DNA from: Prochlorococcus sp. AG-402-K21
GTDB lineage: Bacteria; Cyanobacteriota; Cyanobacteriia; PCC-6307; Cyanobiaceae
Assembly (NCBI GenBank): GCA_003216775.1
Contig: QCII01000013.1
Coordinates: 1-43,195, forward strand
Length of the DNA stretch: 43,195 nt
Reading direction: 5' to 3'
Shown here: piece by piece, positions 1 to 8,130 of the stretch
Layout of the letters: every line of letters begins with the position of its first letter
How positions within the stretch are numbered: position 1 is the stretch's first letter
The notes under the pieces: model-generated
What the model was told of the DNA's origin: nothing
Databases searched by the model: none
Seen by the model: only the letters and a program-made list of their open reading frames with translations
Made by a program: the position numbers and the translations under genes

Positions 1-17
1 GAGGGATTTCTAATAAA

Positions 18-1457
18 ATGGCAGAAAGATTTAGTCAGAAAAATTTAAGAGTACGGCCAAGTTCAGAAGAGGAGAAAATTGTAACAAATGCGAAAAAGCA
101 CTTCGAAAAAACTTTAGTAGAAATTTCAGGAGAGCTGGTTGGTAGTGTTGCAGCACTGGAACACCCAACAAAAAATAAAAAATTAAATTACGGAGAAATA
201 TTTTTAAGAGACAATGTTCCTGTAATGATTTACCTCATTACCCAAAAACGATACGAAATCGTAAAAAGATTCCTAACTCTTTGTCTTGAGCTACAAAGCA
301 CCAATTATCAAACACGTGGAGTATTTCCCACTAGTTTCGTTGAAGAAAATGGAAAGCTTATTGGAGACTATGGTCAAAGATCAATTGGCAGAATTACTTC
401 AGCTGATGCAAGTTTATGGTGGCCAATTTTATGTTGGTATTATGTAAACAAAAGTGGTGATTCTGCCTTCGGGAAAAGTCAGGGCGTTCAAAGAGGTATT
501 CAACTTTTATTAGATCTAGTTCTGCATCCCACATTTGAGGGCACCCCTGTACTTTTTGTACCAGATTGCGCATTTATGATTGATAGGCCTATGGATGTGT
601 GGGGCGCACCTTTAGAAGTTGAAGTTTTGCTTCATGGATGTCTAAAAAGCTGTATAAATTTAATGGAATTGAGTCGAGAAGATCATGTAAGTAGACTTCT
701 AGATCAAAGACTTATTCTCACAAATCAATGGGTTAAGGATTTAGGAAGTTTTCTATTAAAACACTATTGGGTTACAAGCCAAACAATGCAAACCTTAAGA
801 AGAAGGCCAACCGAGCAGTATGGAGATGACCAACACTTCAATGAATTTAATGTTCAACCTCAAGTAGTTCCATCTTGGCTTCAAGATTGGTTAGAAAATA
901 GAGGTGGATATTTAATTGGAAATATTAGAACAGGAAGACCTGACTTCCGATTTTATAGTTTAGGAAATTCTTTGGCCTGTATGTTTGGAGTACTGCCCCC
1001 TAAAGAACAAAGAGCTTTATTTAGATTAGTATTACACAACAGACAGCATTTAATGGCCCAAATGCCTATGAGGATTTGTCATCCACATATGGATGTAGAA
1101 GAATGGCAAAACAAAACTGGTTCCGACCCCAAGAATTGGCCTTGGAGCTACCATAATGGCGGTCATTGGCCAAGTTTGCTTTGGTTTTTTGGCGCAGCTG
1201 TTCTACTACATCAAAAGAAATTTCCTTCTGATGACGTAATTCTTATGGAAGAAATGAAATCTTTAATTGAAGAATCTTATTGGTGTCAACTTAACCAATT
1301 ACCTAAACAAGAATGGGCGGAGTATTTTGATGGACCCACAGGTACTTGGGTTGGGCAACAATCAAGAACTTACCAAACTTGGACAATTGTCGGTTTTTTA
1401 TTAATGCATCATTTCTTAAGACAAGAAGATGATGATTTAGATATGTTAAATATTTAA
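18..1457 (+). CDS. Alkaline/neutral invertase, glycoside hydrolase family 100
   Basis: Cytosolic hydrolase that splits sucrose into glucose and fructose; sucrose is a minor compatible solute and carbon store in marine picocyanobacteria. The 479-residue protein has the GH100 signatures: IGRITSADASLWW, whose Asp130 matches the catalytic acid position described for cyanobacterial InvA, and AEYFDGPTGTWVGQQ with Glu435 at the second catalytic position, followed by the QTWTIVGFLL helix. The ATG at 18 is preceded by a GAGGG Shine-Dalgarno-like run. It converges on petD with only 2 bases between the stop codons. Family assignment is firm; sucrose specificity is inferred from the family. Confidence 0.93.
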   Translation: MAERFSQKNLRVRPSSEEEKIVTNAKKHFEKTLVEISGELVGSVAALEHPTKNKKLNYGEIFLRDNVPVMIYLITQKRYEIVKRFLTLCLELQSTNYQTRGVFPTSFVEENGKLIGDYGQRSIGRITSADASLWWPILCWYYVNKSGDSAFGKSQGVQRGIQLLLDLVLHPTFEGTPVLFVPDCAFMIDRPMDVWGAPLEVEVLLHGCLKSCINLMELSREDHVSRLLDQRLILTNQWVKDLGSFLLKHYWVTSQTMQTLRRRPTEQYGDDQHFNEFNVQPQVVPSWLQDWLENRGGYLIGNIRTGRPDFRFYSLGNSLACMFGVLPPKEQRALFRLVLHNRQHLMAQMPMRICHPHMDVEEWQNKTGSDPKNWPWSYHNGGHWPSLLWFFGAAVLLHQKKFPSDDVILMEEMKSLIEESYWCQLNQLPKQEWAEYFDGPTGTWVGQQSRTYQTWTIVGFLLMHHFLRQEDDDLDMLNI

Positions 1458-1459
1458 GA

Positions 1460-1942
1460 CTAGAAAAGTCCTAAAGTTAGAGACTTATCAATTGGTAAAC
1501 ATGCACCAATACCAAGATAAATTGTCAAGAAAGTTCCAAATAAGAAAACCGACATTGCTATTGGTCTTCTAAAGGGATTAGAGAATTTATTAACGTTTTC
1601 GATAAAAGGTAAAATCATTAATCCAAGAGGAATTAATGTTTGAAGGGCAATACCTAAAAGTTTATTTGGAACAACTCTAAGTATCTGAAAAACTGGGTAG
1701 AGATACCATTCAGGGAGTATTTCTAGGGGAGTTGCAAATGGATTAGCTTTATCTCCTAACATTGCCGGATCAAGAACTGCTAACCCAACAACACAGGCAA
1801 TGGTACCTAAAATAACTACTGGGAAAATATATAATAAATCATTTGGCCAAGCTGGTTCACCATAGTAGTTATGACCCATACCTTTGGCCAATTTTGCTCT
1901 TAATTTAGGATCAGATAAATCTGGTTTTTTTAACGTAGACAT
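1460..1942 (-). CDS. petD: Cytochrome b6-f complex subunit IV (PetD)
   Basis: Thylakoid membrane subunit that, with cytochrome b6, forms the quinol-oxidising core of the cytochrome b6f complex between the photosystems. The 160-residue length is standard for the family. It starts [38 protein letters not shown] and carries the [13 protein letters not shown] segment of the Qo site and three hydrophobic helices. It lies 32 bases downstream of petB on the same strand, the usual petB-petD operon order, and no separate promoter is obvious between them. Confidence 0.98.
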
Positions 1943-1974
1943 CAGTAACTTTGAGATAGTTTAAGTATATATGT

Positions 1975-2631
1975 TTATAAGGGACCTGAAATACCTTGTT
2001 TACGAATCATAAGAAAATGCATCAACATAAATACTGCTAATGACCATGGCAAAACAAAAGTGTGAAGACTATAAAATCTAGTAAGAGTTGATTGACCAAC
2101 ACTTTCTCCACCTCTAAGTAACTCAACCATAAAATCACCAATTACTGGTATTGCAGCGGGTACACCTGAAACGATCTTAACTGCCCAATAACCTACTTGA
2201 TCCCAAGGTAAAGAATAGCCAGTCACACCAAAAGCAACCGTAATTACTGCCATTACAACTCCTGTAACCCAGGTTAATTCTCTTGGCCTTTTGAATCCAC
2301 CTGTAAGATAAACCCTAAATACATGAAGTATTAACATCAAAACCATCATAGATGCACTCCATCTATGTACTGATCGTATTAGCCATCCAAAACTTACATC
2401 AGTCATCAAATAACTAACTGAACTATAGGCTTGCGTAACTGTAGGCTTATAGTAAAAAGTCATTGCAAAACCTGTTGCAAATTGAATTAGGAAGCATACT
2501 AGAGTTATGCCTCCTAAACAATAAAAAATATTTACGTGAGGGGGTACGTACTTTGAAGTTACGTCGTCAGTTATGTCTTGAATTTCAAGCCTTTCTTGAA
2601 ACCAGTCATAAACTGATGAAGAATTCGCCAT
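1975..2631 (-). CDS. petB: Cytochrome b6 (PetB)
   Basis: Di-haem transmembrane cytochrome of the b6f complex. I start it at the ATG at 2631 ([18 protein letters not shown]), giving 218 residues, close to the usual 215-222; the frame is open 21 codons further upstream, but that extension is not conserved-looking. Haem ligands are visible as His in [23 protein letters not shown] and in [10 protein letters not shown]...[11 protein letters not shown], and the Cys of the covalent haem segment lies in [18 protein letters not shown]. It is divergent from ctpA with only 71 bases between the start codons. Confidence 0.97.
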   Translation of the reverse strand: MANSSSVYDWFQERLEIQDITDDVTSKYVPPHVNIFYCLGGITLVCFLIQFATGFAMTFYYKPTVTQAYSSVSYLMTDVSFGWLIRSVHRWSASMMVLMLILHVFRVYLTGGFKRPRELTWVTGVVMAVITVAFGVTGYSLPWDQVGYWAVKIVSGVPAAIPVIGDFMVELLRGGESVGQSTLTRFYSLHTFVLPWSLAVFMLMHFLMIRKQGISGPL

Positions 2632-2676
2632 CCAGAAAAAAATTAGCTTTGATATAAAGAGCTTACTTAAAATTCT

Positions 2677-2682
2677 TATACT
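2677..2682 (+). promoter_or_regulatory. Possible -10 element for ctpA
   Basis: TATACT lies 20 bases before the chosen ctpA ATG, in the 71-base gap shared with petB. The complementary strand reads GTATAAG here, so petB could use an overlapping element. No -35 box is recognisable, as is common in this genus. This is a guess from motif and position only. Confidence 0.3.
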
Positions 2683-2702
2683 TGGTGTTAACACTTAACC
2701 CA

Positions 2703-3983
2703 ATGAATTCAACTTTTAACAAACTTTTAACATTCAAAACAATGATCACTGCATTAATGATCATTGTTTTTTCTACCCAATTTTTATTAATTGAAAGAGT
2801 GGATGCTCTCAGTGATAGCAAGCAATTAGTCCTTGATGCTTGGACTTTGGTGAATGAGGGGTTTTATGATCCAGAAAAGTTTGATGAAATACAATGGAAG
2901 AGGATTAGACAAAAAACATTACAGAAACAAATTGAAACAACTGAAGAGGCTTATTCTGCAATTGAAGACATGTTAAAACCTCTAGAAGATCCATATACAA
3001 GAATTTTACGCCCGAAAGATTATGAACTCTTAAAATCAAGCAATTTTGGAAGTGAGATTAATGGTGTTGGTCTTCAATTAGGTGAAGATGATGATAAGAA
3101 AGTTAAAGTTGTCTCTACTATTGGAGGCTCTCCAGCCGAAGAATCTGGAATAGTTAGCGGAGACTTCATACTAAAAGTTAATGGAATTTCATCAGAAGAA
3201 TTAGGTCTTGCAAATACAGCCTCCAAATTAAGAGGAGAATCAGGAACGAAAGTTTTAGTTGAAATTTCTTCGGAATCGGGAGAAATAAGAGAAGTCGACC
3301 TTGAAAGAAGATCGGTAGATCTTAGACCTGTCAGGACAAAAAGACTGAGGGACGATTCTCATACAATAGGGTATTTAAGGATAACTCAATTTAGTGAAAG
3401 CGTACCCAGAAGGGTTGAGGAAGCTCTTCAGGAGTTAAAAGAAAAAGAGGTTGAAGGATTGATATTAGATCTAAGAAATAATTCAGGCGGACTAGTAAGC
3501 TCAGGAATAGCAGTCGCAGACACATTATTGAGTGAGATGCCTATAGTTGAAACAAAAAATAGGAATGGAATCAAAGATGCAATAATCTCACAAAAAGAGA
3601 CATCTTTTGATGGGCCAATGGTTACTTTGGTAAACAAAGGGACTGCAAGTGCTAGTGAAATTTTGGCAGGTTCTTTACAAGATAATGGCAGATCAATTCT
3701 CATGGGAGAACAAACTTATGGGAAAGGGTTGATTCAATCCCTAAAAAGTTTGGGAGAAGACAGTGGAATAGCTATAACTGTTGCAAGTTATTTAACTCCC
3801 AAAGGTAATGACATTCAAGGTCAAGGTATGACGCCAGAAAAGTTACTAGATCTTCCAGATGCAAGTGAATTTGGGAGTTCTGACGATAAATGGGTAAGAA
3901 ATGCAGAATTATTTCTGGAGTCACTCTTAGAAGAAGCTTCAATTCAAACTAATGAAATTGTTGGTGAGGAAATAACAAGCTGA
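2703..3983 (+). CDS. ctpA: Carboxyl-terminal processing protease CtpA (D1 processing)
   Basis: Lumenal serine protease of family S41 that trims the C-terminal extension of precursor D1 so the manganese cluster of photosystem II can assemble. I start it at the ATG at 2703 (426 residues); an in-frame TTG at 2682 would add seven residues. Residues 1-38 look like a signal peptide (basic start, hydrophobic run, VDA cleavage region). A PDZ domain follows at about 100-185 (GVGLQLGED...GDFILKVNG). The catalytic dyad is visible as Ser316 in GTASASEIL and Lys341 in TYGKGL, 25 residues apart as in other S41 proteases. The signal-peptide codons also hold a strong hairpin (see the hairpin entry at 2736). 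Confidence 0.93.
   Translation: MNSTFNKLLTFKTMITALMIIVFSTQFLLIERVDALSDSKQLVLDAWTLVNEGFYDPEKFDEIQWKRIRQKTLQKQIETTEEAYSAIEDMLKPLEDPYTRILRPKDYELLKSSNFGSEINGVGLQLGEDDDKKVKVVSTIGGSPAEESGIVSGDFILKVNGISSEELGLANTASKLRGESGTKVLVEISSESGEIREVDLERRSVDLRPVRTKRLRDDSHTIGYLRITQFSESVPRRVEEALQELKEKEVEGLILDLRNNSGGLVSSGIAVADTLLSEMPIVETKNRNGIKDAIISQKETSFDGPMVTLVNKGTASASEILAGSLQDNGRSILMGEQTYGKGLIQSLKSLGEDSGIAITVASYLTPKGNDIQGQGMTPEKLLDLPDASEFGSSDDKWVRNAELFLESLLEEASIQTNEIVGEEITS
2736..2772 (+). other. Perfect 13-bp hairpin with T-run inside the 5' end of ctpA
   Basis: AAAACAATGATCA at 2736-2748 pairs base for base with TGATCATTGTTTT at 2758-2770 around a 9-base loop, and the downstream arm runs into six consecutive T residues (2767-2772). 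This has the architecture of an intrinsic terminator, though only 3 of the 13 pairs are G-C. It begins 33 bases after the ctpA ATG. It could attenuate transcription or shield the early coding region from ribosomes; no function is shown. Confidence 0.6.
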
Positions 3984-4020
3984 TTAAACAAAAAGATTTA
4001 TTAATATAAATTTAAAAACT

Positions 4021-5277
4021 ATGAGTATTCAAAGAATTTTTCATGATCCAATACACAAAGAAATAATATTTGATTCAGGAAAGCCAGAAGAATTGATGAT
4101 TATGGAATTAATTGATACTGTTGCTTTTCAAAGATTAAGAAGAATAAAACAATTAGGTGCGGCATCATTACTTTTTCATGGTGCAGAATCTAGTAGATTT
4201 ACTCACTCAATTGGCGTTTTTTGTATCGCGAGAAAAATATATAAGAGATTAATTGAAATTCAATCTTCATTTTGTGAAAATAAATTTATTCTTTATGGAG
4301 CAGCTTTATTACATGATTTAGGCCATGGACCTTTAAGCCATACCAGTGAGGCAATATTTGATCATAATCACGAACAATGGTCTCAAAATTTAGTTAAAAA
4401 TTATTCTCCAATAAATTCAATCCTCAAAAAGTATGACAAAAAATTGCCTGAAAAAATTAGCGAACTATTTGAATCAAAACAACTTTTTTCAAAACCTTTA
4501 AAAACATTGATTAGTAGTGAAATTGACTGCGATCGTCTCGATTATCTTTTACGCGATAGTTACAACACAGGTACCAAATATGGCCTTATAGATTTAGAAA
4601 GAATTATTTCAGCTCTTACTTTTTCACCTGATGGGAATATTGCAATCAAACCAAAAGGAATTTTAGCCATTGAACATTTTTTAGTTCTCAGAAATTTAAT
4701 GTATAGAACTATTTATAACCACCGTATAAACGAAATATCAACATGGATCTTAGAAAAAATAATATACACAATAAAAAATAATATTGAAAAGAAAATTTGG
4801 TTAGATAAATCTCTCTACAAATGGATATTTTCTTATGCAAATATTGATTGTGAAGATTTCATAGGAAATGATGATATAACCTTTTACTACCATTTAATTC
4901 GATGGAAAGATGAATCTTTCGAGCCACTTTCTACGCTATGCAAAATGTTTATTAATAGGGATTTATTAAAAGCATCAGACATAAGTTTTTTAAGTAAGAT
5001 TAAAAGACTAGAAATCCTCGCATTTGCAAGGAAATTATGTAAATCAAATAATTATGATTCAGAAGTTTTTTGTGGAATTAAAGAAAGATCTTTTAAAGGT
5101 TTTGAATCTAACAATTCACTAAAAATATGGGACGGCACCTATCAAAACTCATTGGAAAATAGTTCATCATTAATAAAAGCTTTAATGAAATCCAAGGAAA
5201 GCTCCTATATTATTTACCCAGGAGTCATCAAAAATGAAATTAAAAATCAAATTTCATTAATAAAAAATAATTGCTAA
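4021..5277 (+). CDS. HD-domain phosphohydrolase (dNTPase-like)
   Basis: A 418-residue member of the HD metal-dependent phosphohydrolase superfamily, in the branch related to dGTPase/SAMHD1. Metal-ligand motifs are clear: His62 in RFTHSIGVFCIARK, His98-Asp99 in ALLHDLGHGPLSHTSE, and the later Asp in SSEIDCDRLDYLLRDS. The start FHDPIHKEIIFD and the FQRLRRIKQLGAA segment are typical of the family. The substrate cannot be read from sequence; deoxynucleoside triphosphates are the usual guess. It stops 5 bases before the chosen minC start, so the two are probably co-transcribed. Confidence 0.88.
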   Translation: MSIQRIFHDPIHKEIIFDSGKPEELMIMELIDTVAFQRLRRIKQLGAASLLFHGAESSRFTHSIGVFCIARKIYKRLIEIQSSFCENKFILYGAALLHDLGHGPLSHTSEAIFDHNHEQWSQNLVKNYSPINSILKKYDKKLPEKISELFESKQLFSKPLKTLISSEIDCDRLDYLLRDSYNTGTKYGLIDLERIISALTFSPDGNIAIKPKGILAIEHFLVLRNLMYRTIYNHRINEISTWILEKIIYTIKNNIEKKIWLDKSLYKWIFSYANIDCEDFIGNDDITFYYHLIRWKDESFEPLSTLCKMFINRDLLKASDISFLSKIKRLEILAFARKLCKSNNYDSEVFCGIKERSFKGFESNNSLKIWDGTYQNSLENSSSLIKALMKSKESSYIIYPGVIKNEIKNQISLIKNNC

Positions 5278-5282
5278 ATTTA

Positions 5283-5939
5283 ATGAAAATCGTTCTTAAT
5301 AATTCGAATACTGAGTATCAAGAAACTATATTTTTTGATAATTTTGACAAGATAAACGAAACTTTTGAAAAATTTTCTTTAATAAAAGGCCCTCTAGAAG
5401 CAATAATTTTCCTGATCAATGAGTCAATAAGTTCCTACTACTTATCGAAATTGAAAAAACTTTTTATCAACACCAATATTCATTCTTTAAGTATTTACTC
5501 AAATAGTAGAGAAACCATATTAGCTGGAAAGTCCTTAAGAATAGATTCGACTTTTGTTAAAGAAAAAGAGGCCAAAAAAAAGTTACTTTTACTCAATACA
5601 AAAAAGAAGGACGATGTCCTTTACGAAGGGACCGTAAGATCAGGAGATAGAATATCTTCAAATGGCAACCTATGCGTTATTGGAGATGTTAATCCAGGAG
5701 CCATAATCTCTGCCAATAAAAATATCTACGTATGGGGCAAACTATTAGGGATCGCCTTCGCAGGCAAGGAGGGAGATAGTAATGCCTCTATTTCGTCACT
5801 TTTTTTAAATCCTTTACAGTTAAGGATAGGTGATTTGATCGCTATTGGACCAAAGGAAAAGCCCAAAAATTCTTATCCTGAAATTGCGTTGATAGACAAT
5901 CAAACAATAATTATCAAGCCCTATCTAATAGAAACTTAA
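5283..5939 (+). CDS. minC: Septum site-determining protein MinC
   Basis: Inhibitor of FtsZ ring formation that works with MinD and MinE to keep division at mid-cell. I start it at ATG 5283 (MKIVLNNSNTEYQ, 218 residues); a TTG at 5271 is in frame but overlaps the preceding gene. The C-terminal half, from about residue 110, is the recognisable MinC beta-helix: YEGTVRSGDRISSNGNLCVIGDVNPGA, then NKNIYVWGKLLGIAFAG. The N-terminal FtsZ-inhibiting domain is diverged, as usual. It heads a minC-minD-minE cluster, but a 116-base gap with its own promoter-like sequence separates it from minD. Confidence 0.93.
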   Translation: MKIVLNNSNTEYQETIFFDNFDKINETFEKFSLIKGPLEAIIFLINESISSYYLSKLKKLFINTNIHSLSIYSNSRETILAGKSLRIDSTFVKEKEAKKKLLLLNTKKKDDVLYEGTVRSGDRISSNGNLCVIGDVNPGAIISANKNIYVWGKLLGIAFAGKEGDSNASISSLFLNPLQLRIGDLIAIGPKEKPKNSYPEIALIDNQTIIIKPYLIET

Positions 5940-5974
5940 AATTAATCAATCATTTGAAATAAATTAATTAATAC

Positions 5975-6004
5975 TTGACAAATTTAAGAATTACTTAATA
6001 TTTA
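5975..6004 (+). promoter_or_regulatory. Putative minD promoter
   Basis: A perfect TTGACA -35 box at 5975-5980 is followed after 18 bases by TATTTA at 5999-6004. Perfect -35 boxes are uncommon in this AT-rich genome, which supports the call, although the -10 is imperfect. Transcription would begin near 6011, leaving a leader of about 45 bases before the GTG of minD. Confidence 0.5.
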
Positions 6005-6012
6005 AAATATTT

Positions 6013-6027
6013 CACTTTCTGAAAGTG
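6013..6027. promoter_or_regulatory. 15-bp palindrome in the minD leader (operator-like)
   Basis: CACTTTC-T-GAAAGTG is a perfect 7-bp inverted repeat around one central base. It sits just downstream of the putative minD promoter. The one-base centre suits a dimeric DNA-binding protein better than an RNA hairpin, although a 5-bp stem with a 5-base loop is possible in RNA. No known regulator of this genus is recognised for it. Confidence 0.4.
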
Positions 6028-6055
6028 GTCTTATTATTTAAAAAACTCTAATTTA

Positions 6056-6871
6056 GTGGCGGAAAATACACGCACAATACTAATTTGTTCAGGTAAAGGT
6101 GGAGTTGGCAAAACGACTCTAACAGCAAACCTAGGTATAGCACTTGCCAACAGCGGAGCAACAACTGCTGTATTAGATGCTGATTTTGGCTTAAGAAATT
6201 TAGATCTCCTTTTGGGATTAGAAAATCGCATTATCTATACTGCTCAAGATGTTCTGGACAAAAATTGTCGACTTGATCAAGCCCTAGTTAGGCATAAAAA
6301 GGAACCTAATCTTGCTCTCTTACCGGCTGGAGATCCTAGAATGTTGGATTGGATGAAGCCTGAAGATATGAAAAAAATTAGCGAGCTGCTTAGTGAAAAA
6401 TTTGATTTTGTTTTAGTAGATTGTCCTGCTGGAGTAGAGGATGGTTTTAAAAATGCCCTTGCAGCTTGTAAGGAAGCCATTGTTGTTACTAACCCAGAAT
6501 TATCTGCAGTACGTGATGCCGATAGAGTAATAGGAATTCTCAATACTTCTGATATTGAACCTATTCAGCTTGTTATTAACAGAGTCCGTCCAAACATGAT
6601 GGCTAATCAAGAAATGCTTTCCATAGAAGATGTTCAAGGGATTCTTTCTTTACCCTTATTAGGTATTGTTTTAGAGGATGAGCAAGTAATAATAAGTACA
6701 AATAGAGGCGAGCCGCTAACACTTACAGATAGTAGTTCTCCCGCAAAAAAATGCTATTTAAATGTTTCGCAAAGACTCACAGGAAAGGATGTTCCAATTA
6801 TCGACCCCAAGAATGAAGGTAAAAGCATTAAAGATAGATTCATGAGATTAATGCAAACAAAGATTTTTTAA
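6056..6871 (+). CDS. minD: Septum site-determining ATPase MinD
   Basis: Membrane-associated ParA-family ATPase that recruits MinC and is displaced by MinE. The deviant Walker A motif GKGGVGKT is at residues 13-20 with the signature lysine at 14; [14 protein letters not shown] (Walker B region) and the C-terminal amphipathic membrane-targeting helix [16 protein letters not shown] are present. At 271 residues it is standard size. The start is a GTG at 6056 because no ATG precedes the P-loop in frame. minE follows after 2 bases. Confidence 0.97.
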   Translation: MAENTRTILICSGKGGVGKTTLTANLGIALANSGATTAVLDADFGLRNLDLLLGLENRIIYTAQDVLDKNCRLDQALVRHKKEPNLALLPAGDPRMLDWMKPEDMKKISELLSEKFDFVLVDCPAGVEDGFKNALAACKEAIVVTNPELSAVRDADRVIGILNTSDIEPIQLVINRVRPNMMANQEMLSIEDVQGILSLPLLGIVLEDEQVIISTNRGEPLTLTDSSSPAKKCYLNVSQRLTGKDVPIIDPKNEGKSIKDRFMRLMQTKIF

Positions 6872-6873
6872 CA

Positions 6874-7209
6874 ATGATGACCCTCAGAGATCTTATAAAT
6901 AAATTACTAGGCAGAGAACAGGCTAGTGCAAATACAGCGAGAGAAAGACTTCAACTTGTTCTAGCTCATGACAGAGTTGACATGAGCTCCTTAACAACAG
7001 ACCTATTGGATAAGATGAGAAAAGAAATTCTTGATGTTGTTGCTAAATATGTCGAGATTGATTTTGAAGAGGTAGCAGTAAGTTTAGAAACTGAGGATAG
7101 AATGACTGCACTTGTTGCAAATTTACCAATCAAAAGAACTCTTTCAGGCGAAATAAAATTTAAAAAAAATGATAAAATCAACAAAGCTGATAAAGATATC
7201 AAAAAGTAA
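6874..7209 (+). CDS. minE: Cell division topological specificity factor MinE
   Basis: Stimulates the MinD ATPase and drives the Min system away from mid-cell. It starts [15 protein letters not shown] (two adjacent ATGs, either usable), an amphipathic membrane-binding helix, then [14 protein letters not shown], the MinD-contacting segment diagnostic of MinE. At 111 residues it is longer than the roughly 90 of E. coli, the excess being a lysine-rich tail ([17 protein letters not shown]). It is translated directly after minD. Confidence 0.96.
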   Translation: MMTLRDLINKLLGREQASANTARERLQLVLAHDRVDMSSLTTDLLDKMRKEILDVVAKYVEIDFEEVAVSLETEDRMTALVANLPIKRTLSGEIKFKKNDKINKADKDIKK

Positions 7210-7242
7210 TGAAATAAAAAAAAGCTGAATAAATAATAATAA

Positions 7243-7270
7243 TTGACCCTTCTTAATTGTAAGATATTAA
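7243..7270 (+). promoter_or_regulatory. Putative tRNA-Thr promoter
   Basis: TTGACC at 7243-7248 and TATTAA at 7265-7270 are separated by 16 bases. The expected start point falls within a base or two of the mature tRNA 5' end at 7276, implying almost no 5' leader. Confidence 0.45.
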
Positions 7271-7275
7271 TGATT

Positions 7276-7347
7276 GCCGGCTTAGCTCAGCGGTAGAGCA
7301 GCGCTTTTGTAAAGCGAAGGCCATCAGTTCAAATCTGTTAGCCGGCA
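7276..7347 (+). tRNA. tRNA-Thr (anticodon UGU)
   Basis: Cloverleaf folded by hand: acceptor GCCGGCT pairs with AGCCGGC, D-arm stem GCTC/GAGC, anticodon loop TTTGTAA giving UGU, T-loop TTCAAAT. The CCA end is not encoded (the gene ends at A73). Two stem positions do not pair: the outermost anticodon-stem pair is G opposite A, and the T stem ATCAG/CTGTT has one U-U. The single acceptor arm is perfect, so the gene is probably functional. Confidence 0.95.
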
Positions 7348-7361
7348 TTTTGGGTTATTGA

Positions 7362-7526
7362 TTAATCTTCAATATTTTTTGCCGAAAACAACAAAATTAA
7401 TCCTAATAATATGAAGATAAGGAAAAACCTTATCTCTAAAAAATACTCAAAAAAAGTTGTAAAAGGAGCAAATAACCAATAATTAAAAAATTGAATTAAT
7501 AAGATAAGAAACAATAATATAAACAT
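7362..7526 (-). CDS. Small hydrophobic protein of unknown function (54 aa)
   Basis: I do not recognise this protein. It reads MFILLFLILLIQFFNYWLFA at the start, then a second hydrophobic segment (FFLIFILLGLILLFSA) before the end KNIED; two short membrane helices around a PFTTFFEYFLEIR linker. Its ATG shares one base with the TAA stop of the upstream tsaC/sua5 gene (TAATG), an arrangement typical of translational coupling and the main reason to believe it. It converges on tRNA-Thr. AT-rich DNA can encode hydrophobic stretches by chance, so reality is likely but not proven. Confidence 0.6.
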   Translation of the reverse strand: MFILLFLILLIQFFNYWLFAPFTTFFEYFLEIRFFLIFILLGLILLFSAKNIED

Positions 7527-8107
7527 TAATTCAATTCCTTAACTATGACATCTCCTTCTCTAATAAGCCTCCAATTCCTATAGTTTTTCCAGGATATTAT
7601 TGTACTGGCTTTCCCACTACTTTTTTCCCATGGTATGGGTCCTAGTATTTCTAAAGAAGGAAAATCTAAAGCAATCCCCTCAGCTCTAATTGATCCGGTG
7701 AACCCTGAAATATTTGCACTAGAAGTTAATAATGGGCCTGTCTTTTGCATGAGAGATTGAGCTATACATGAATTAGGAATTCTCAACCCAAGAGTATTAT
7801 CTCTGCTGGTTAGGATCGGAATATACTTCTCATAAGAAGGAATAACCATCGTGAGAGCTCCAGGCCAATATTTTGAAGCTATATTCTCGTAATCTCCTTT
7901 AGCTGATTCATGAACATAATCAATTAATTGTTTGCTGTCTGATCCCATAAGAATTAAGGGTTTATTTCTATCTCTTTTTTTAAACTCATAAATAACTTTT
8001 GAAAATTTTGGCAAGCAGCCAATTGCAGGTAAAGTGTCAGTTGGGAAAATTATAGGTAAGCCACTTTTAAGAGTTTTCAAAGCTAACTTGCAGTTTATTA
8101 AATTCAT
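7526..8107 (-). CDS. L-threonylcarbamoyladenylate synthase (TsaC/Sua5/YrdC family)
   Basis: Makes threonylcarbamoyl-AMP, the precursor of the t6A modification at A37 of tRNAs reading ANN codons. The 193-residue protein is a single YrdC-like domain: PTDTLPAIGC, the basic nucleotide/RNA-binding patch FKKRDRNKPLILMGS, YWPGALTMVIP, LGLRIPNS and LLTSSANISG are all family signatures. The C-terminal Sua5 extension domain is absent, so it is TsaC-like. It lies 23 bases downstream of prmC, in a psbM-prmC-tsaC-small-ORF run. Confidence 0.92.
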   Translation of the reverse strand: MNLINCKLALKTLKSGLPIIFPTDTLPAIGCLPKFSKVIYEFKKRDRNKPLILMGSDSKQLIDYVHESAKGDYENIASKYWPGALTMVIPSYEKYIPILTSRDNTLGLRIPNSCIAQSLMQKTGPLLTSSANISGFTGSIRAEGIALDFPSLEILGPIPWEKSSGKASTIISWKNYRNWRLIREGDVIVKELN

Positions 8108-8130
8108 TAAGAATACGAAATTATAATAAG

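Noticed and set aside
2632-2694. N-terminal extension of petB by 21 codons
   Set aside because: The extension is AT-rich and the standard PetB start [11 protein letters not shown] at 2631 gives the normal length.
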